This document shows, piece by piece, positions 61,184 to 64,000 of a DNA stretch of 64,000 nucleotides (position 1 is its first letter; each line of letters starts with the position of its first letter). This DNA comes from Paenibacillus spongiae. GTDB lineage: Bacteria > Bacillota > Bacilli > Paenibacillales > Paenibacillaceae. The notes beneath the pieces were generated by a model that searched no databases, was not told where the DNA came from, and was given only the letters and a program-made list of their open reading frames with translations. The position numbers and the translations under genes are program-made. The stretch lies in contig NZ_CP091430.1 in the NCBI RefSeq assembly GCF_024734895.1, forward strand, positions 602,501 to 666,500. Reading direction: 5' to 3'.

Positions 61184-62455
61184 TCAAATCAACAGATTGA
61201 ACAATAACGGATCTTTGTTTAACTCAATGAAATGGTAGCCCTTCTTATGCATGCGTGCAACGAGAGGCTCGTAATCCTCCCGATTCTTCAGCTCCAGGCC
61301 GACAAGAGCGGGACCATTGTCTTTATTGTGCTTCTTCGTATATTCGAACCGGGCAATGTCGTCGTTCGGACCGAGCACCTCGTCAAGAAATTCGCGAAGC
61401 GCTCCGGCACGTTGAGGAAAGCTGAGCATGAAGTAATGCTTCAGCCCTTCATAGACCAGCGAGCGTTCCTTGATTTCCTGCATCCGGTCGACATCGTTAT
61501 TGCCGCCGCTTACGACACATACGACCGTCTTGCCGGCGATCTGATCGCGGTATTGATCCAGGGCGGCAATGGCAAGCGCGCCCGCAGGCTCTGCTACGAT
61601 GGCATTCTCATTATACAGATCGAGCATGGTCGTGCATACTTTGCCTTCCGGCACCAGTACGATGTCGTCAATCAGCTCCCGGCACATGCGGAATGTAAGC
61701 TCCCCAACCCGCTTGACTGCAGCGCCGTCGACGAATTTGTCGATCGTATCCAGCGTCGTGACGGCTCCTTCGCTGATGGACTTGCGCATGGATGGCGCGC
61801 CCTCCGGCTCGACCCCGATAAGCTTCGTTCCGGGCGAGACGGCTTTCACATAAGCGCCGACACCGGCTGCAAGTCCTCCGCCGCCGACGGTAACGAAGAT
61901 GAAGTCGGGAGTCGTCTCCATCGCTTCGATAATTTCCTGGCCGATCGTACCGTTGCCTGCAATGATCTTGGGATCATCGAAAGGATGGATGAACGCCATG
62001 TCGTTCTGATCGCAGACCGCAACGGCTGCGGCGTAAGCATCGTCGAACGTATCGCCGGTCAGAATCACCTCGACCTCAGGCCCTCCGAAAAATTTGACCT
62101 GGCTCACCTTCTGACGGGGGGTTGTGCTCGGCATGAATATTTTGCCGGGTATGCCCAGCGCTTGACAGGAATAAGCGACGCCCTGCGCGTGATTGCCGGC
62201 GCTGGCGCAGACGACCCCGCGGGATAACCGTTCCGGCGGAAGCGACTTGATCAGATGGTAGGCGCCCCGCAGCTTGAAGGAGCGGACGACCTGAAGATCC
62301 TCCCGCTTCAGCAGGACGTTGCAGCCGTATCTGGCGGATAACACCCGATTATGCTGGAGCGGCGTACGCACCGCCGTTTCTTTGACGTGCATCTGCGCTT
62401 GTGCGATTTCCGTCATTCCTACCCAAGATTCATTGTTGGTATGGCTATTCATCAT
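61184..62455 (-). CDS. ilvA: Threonine ammonia-lyase, biosynthetic
   Basis: A 423-residue PLP enzyme converting threonine to 2-oxobutanoate, the first step of isoleucine synthesis. Lys61 in VRSFKLRGAYHLI binds PLP; the phosphate loop VGGGGLAAG and CVVSGGNNDVD are intact. The C-terminal ~90 residues (HYFMLSFPQRAGALREFLDE) form one ACT-like regulatory domain, the length of Bacillus IlvA, suggesting isoleucine feedback control. AAAGGAAGG precedes the ATG. Expression is controlled by the T-box leader just upstream. Confidence 0.93.
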   Translation of the reverse strand: MMNSHTNNESWVGMTEIAQAQMHVKETAVRTPLQHNRVLSARYGCNVLLKREDLQVVRSFKLRGAYHLIKSLPPERLSRGVVCASAGNHAQGVAYSCQALGIPGKIFMPSTTPRQKVSQVKFFGGPEVEVILTGDTFDDAYAAAVAVCDQNDMAFIHPFDDPKIIAGNGTIGQEIIEAMETTPDFIFVTVGGGGLAAGVGAYVKAVSPGTKLIGVEPEGAPSMRKSISEGAVTTLDTIDKFVDGAAVKRVGELTFRMCRELIDDIVLVPEGKVCTTMLDLYNENAIVAEPAGALAIAALDQYRDQIAGKTVVCVVSGGNNDVDRMQEIKERSLVYEGLKHYFMLSFPQRAGALREFLDEVLGPNDDIARFEYTKKHNKDNGPALVGLELKNREDYEPLVARMHKKGYHFIELNKDPLLFNLLI

Positions 62456-62491
62456 TTGTTAACCTTCCTTTCCCCATCTAAACCCGCATAC

Positions 62492-62800
62492 AAAAAAATC
62501 CCGTCCCTGGAAAGGGACGAGATTGTGTCTCGCGTTACCACCCTACATTCCGGCCGCCTCCATCGAAAGAGATGCGTCCGGCGCTCTGCCGCGTACTAAC
62601 ATACGCGCTCCGTGTAACGGCGGATACCGTCCAATGCTTATCGGTGCAGGATTAGTGGAACCTGGCCGGTTCGGCATGGCTTCTCGGGGAGGATGCGAAT
62701 CGTCAGTTGACAAACATCGGCTTGCAGCAGGATGCCGACTCTCTGGAGAATGCCAGGTCTAACGCGCTTGTTCCCGTCAACGAATGTCGATCTGTCGGAA
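62492..62800 (-). ncRNA. T-box leader (tRNA-sensing riboswitch) of ilvA
   Basis: On the minus strand AGGGTGGTAACGCGAGA (62544-62528) is the T-box sequence that pairs with uncharged tRNA in the antiterminator. It is followed by the terminator CGTCCCTTTCCAGGGACG plus a U7 run (62519-62492). Upstream, AGAGAG and GCTGCAAG in the distal stem I (AG bulge/GNUG-like loop) fit stem I. An isoleucine specifier (ATC) is expected from the gene but I could not fix it with confidence. Confidence 0.88.
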
Positions 62801-62807
62801 TATTCTT

Positions 62808-62836
62808 GTTATACTCCCCTCGTTCCGAAATGTCAA
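62808..62836 (-). promoter_or_regulatory. Sigma-A promoter of the ilvA T-box transcript
   Basis: On the minus strand TTGACA (62836-62831), a 17-bp spacer and TATAAC (62813-62808). Between this and 63133 on the plus strand there is TTAACG-N5-TTCACC (62863-62879), a weak 11-bp-period repeat, and no convincing gene. Confidence 0.8.
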
Positions 62837-63132
62837 TCGTTATCTTCCGCGTTTATAAGGAGTTAACGAAATTTTCACCTGTGTTCGCCTATTCAACCTT
62901 GCGGCCTGCTAGTATAGTAGATTATGGAAGCGTTCCCGTTTGCATGGGTGGAGAGAGATTGTGATGCTTCCGGACATGGTCGTGCGGTTAAAGAAAAGGA
63001 CGGGAGAGGATGCGCGGGGCGGGTGAACTGCAACGGCTAAGCGTTCGTCGCAGAGAATCATGCTCATATGATGTGCTGCCGCTGCAGGAAGCGGCAGGAA
63101 GGTATACCCCCAATTGATCGGAGGTTGTTCTA

Positions 63133-64000
63133 ATGACGGTTCAGATTAACCTTGAAGAGCTTATTCAAGTTCGGACTGCCGTAACGGAGAAGGTTCATCT
63201 CGTCGGCTTGAAGGGTGCCAACGATTATGAAGTAGAGAAGCGGATGTTCGCGGAACTAAAGGCGCGTAACGATGAGATTCCAAACCGGATCGGCGCGGAC
63301 GAGTACCTCGTCATCTTTGGCGACGGCCTTCTCGTGGCGGCGCAGGTTACCGAATTCGGCCAGCTTCCGGAGGGGATGACGGCCTATACGCTGGAGCCGG
63401 ACGAGCATGCCGTCTTCCGCTTTGAGGAGAAGCATATTTGCGCCTTCTGGGAATATTTCTGCAGCCCGGACAACCAGGCCAAGTATAACCTGAATATCGA
63501 TAAGCCCCGGTTTGAGATCTTCAAGGAAAGCCTGCAGCCGGCAGGGATGACGGAAATTTATTTTCCGACGCATGACCGGGAAGTGAAGGTGCTGGCCCTT
63601 GGCGAGCTGAAGCTGGTGGGCTTGCGGGTAATCTGCAAGAACGGAGGCGAGTACAAGACCGAAATTCCGAAAGCGGCGGCCGAGCTGAAACGGCGCATTG
63701 GCGATATTGACAGCAAGACCGAGCCTCAGCGGATGATCGGCGTGTTCGTTCCGGGCGATTACTCCCAACAGGAGGACGGCTATTGGGTATGCGTACAGGT
63801 GGATGACGTCGCATCGGTTCCGGAAGGCATGACCTCGTTGATCGTTCCTCCCCAGTCTTACGCAGTGACCCTTCATAAGGGACGGATTGATATGATTTTT
63901 CGCACGTACGAGCTGCTTCATCATTGGATCGCCGAGCACGGTTATGAGCGGATTCAGCGGTCATGGCATCTCGAAATCTATGAACAGTGGGGAACGCCCT
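63133..64000 (+). CDS. Protein with two GyrI-like (effector-binding) domains, 3' end outside window
   Basis: The frame from ATG 63133 stays open to the window end (289 codons). Two copies of a GyrI-like/AraC effector-binding fold follow each other: the first has VHLVGLKGANDYEV, LPEGMTAYTLEPDEHAVFRF and FEIFKESLQPAGMTEIYFP; the second starts LVGLRVICKNGGEY with VPEGMTSLIVPPQSYAVTL. Such domains bind small molecules or cationic drugs; no DNA-binding domain is seen at the N-terminus. Strong ribosome site GATCGGAGG lies eight bases before the ATG. Confidence 0.8.
   Translation, partial: MTVQINLEELIQVRTAVTEKVHLVGLKGANDYEVEKRMFAELKARNDEIPNRIGADEYLVIFGDGLLVAAQVTEFGQLPEGMTAYTLEPDEHAVFRFEEKHICAFWEYFCSPDNQAKYNLNIDKPRFEIFKESLQPAGMTEIYFPTHDREVKVLALGELKLVGLRVICKNGGEYKTEIPKAAAELKRRIGDIDSKTEPQRMIGVFVPGDYSQQEDGYWVCVQVDDVASVPEGMTSLIVPPQSYAVTLHKGRIDMIFRTYELLHHWIAEHGYERIQRSWHLEIYEQWGTP

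Overview
The window reads as chromosome from an endospore-forming, mid-GC Firmicute, most likely Paenibacillus or a close relative in Paenibacillaceae. Supporting evidence: an alpha/beta-type spore DNA-protecting protein (18241), a YhcN/YlaJ-type spore lipoprotein (11039), a sporulation-type histidine kinase (52721), an SLH-domain exoprotein (15750), strong AGGAGG ribosome sites with frequent GTG/TTG starts, and a T-box leader in front of ilvA. I see no insertion sequence, prophage, CRISPR array or replication origin. The genus is inferred from gene content, not from a search.

Layout. 1-5.5 kb: housekeeping and transport genes (queuosine-precursor transporter fragment, HAD hydrolase, EamA exporter, an HPP gene with a probable frameshift, a Gfo/Idh/MocA oxidoreductase). 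5.6-10.9 kb: an extracytoplasmic respiratory module made of a cytochrome c lipoprotein, tatC-tatA, and a GMC flavoprotein dehydrogenase with a Tat-signal small subunit; a ring-cleaving dioxygenase sits inside it. 11-15.6 kb: spore lipoprotein, then an ABC exporter with a DesK/NarL-type two-component system. 15.7-21 kb: SLH/transglutaminase protein, corA, SASP, and an ECF sigma factor coupled to a membrane protein with a signal-peptidase-I-like but apparently inactive external domain, followed by a decayed gene. 21.5-26 kb: GH51 arabinofuranosidase with divergent ArsR-type regulator, RNA methylase, aldo/keto reductase. 26.3-30.5 kb: a Fur-controlled siderophore uptake locus.

30.5-38.4 kb: aldose epimerase, YjfB, a homospermidine-synthase-like protein, a PadR/DUF1700/DUF4097 operon, an HD-GYP protein behind a PadR gene remnant, a PAS-XRE regulator and small peptide genes. 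38.6-46 kb: a signalling island with a 1284-residue hybrid kinase, a PhoB-type regulator and a 5TM kinase, all near 11-bp-period CTAACA/TTAACA repeats that resemble PhoP boxes. 46-51.4 kb: an O-acetylation pair (MBOAT plus SGNH-like), tRNA-Thr(CGT), a 35-residue Met/Cys/Asn-rich peptide gene next to a compact tyrosinase-like protein, and three palindromic 27-bp repeats. 51.4-64 kb: NUDIX, mscL, sporulation kinase, lipid kinase-like protein, an ArAE exporter translationally coupled to a 44-codon ORF, a LigB dioxygenase, small spore-type proteins, TVP38 and MFS membrane proteins, ilvA with its T-box, and a GyrI-like protein cut by the window end.

Best candidates for something undescribed: (1) the ECF sigma/pseudo-signal-peptidase sensor pair at 18718-20656; (2) the small-peptide/tyrosinase-like pair at 50198-51129; (3) the co-located Tat/cytochrome/dehydrogenase module at 5.6-10.9 kb.
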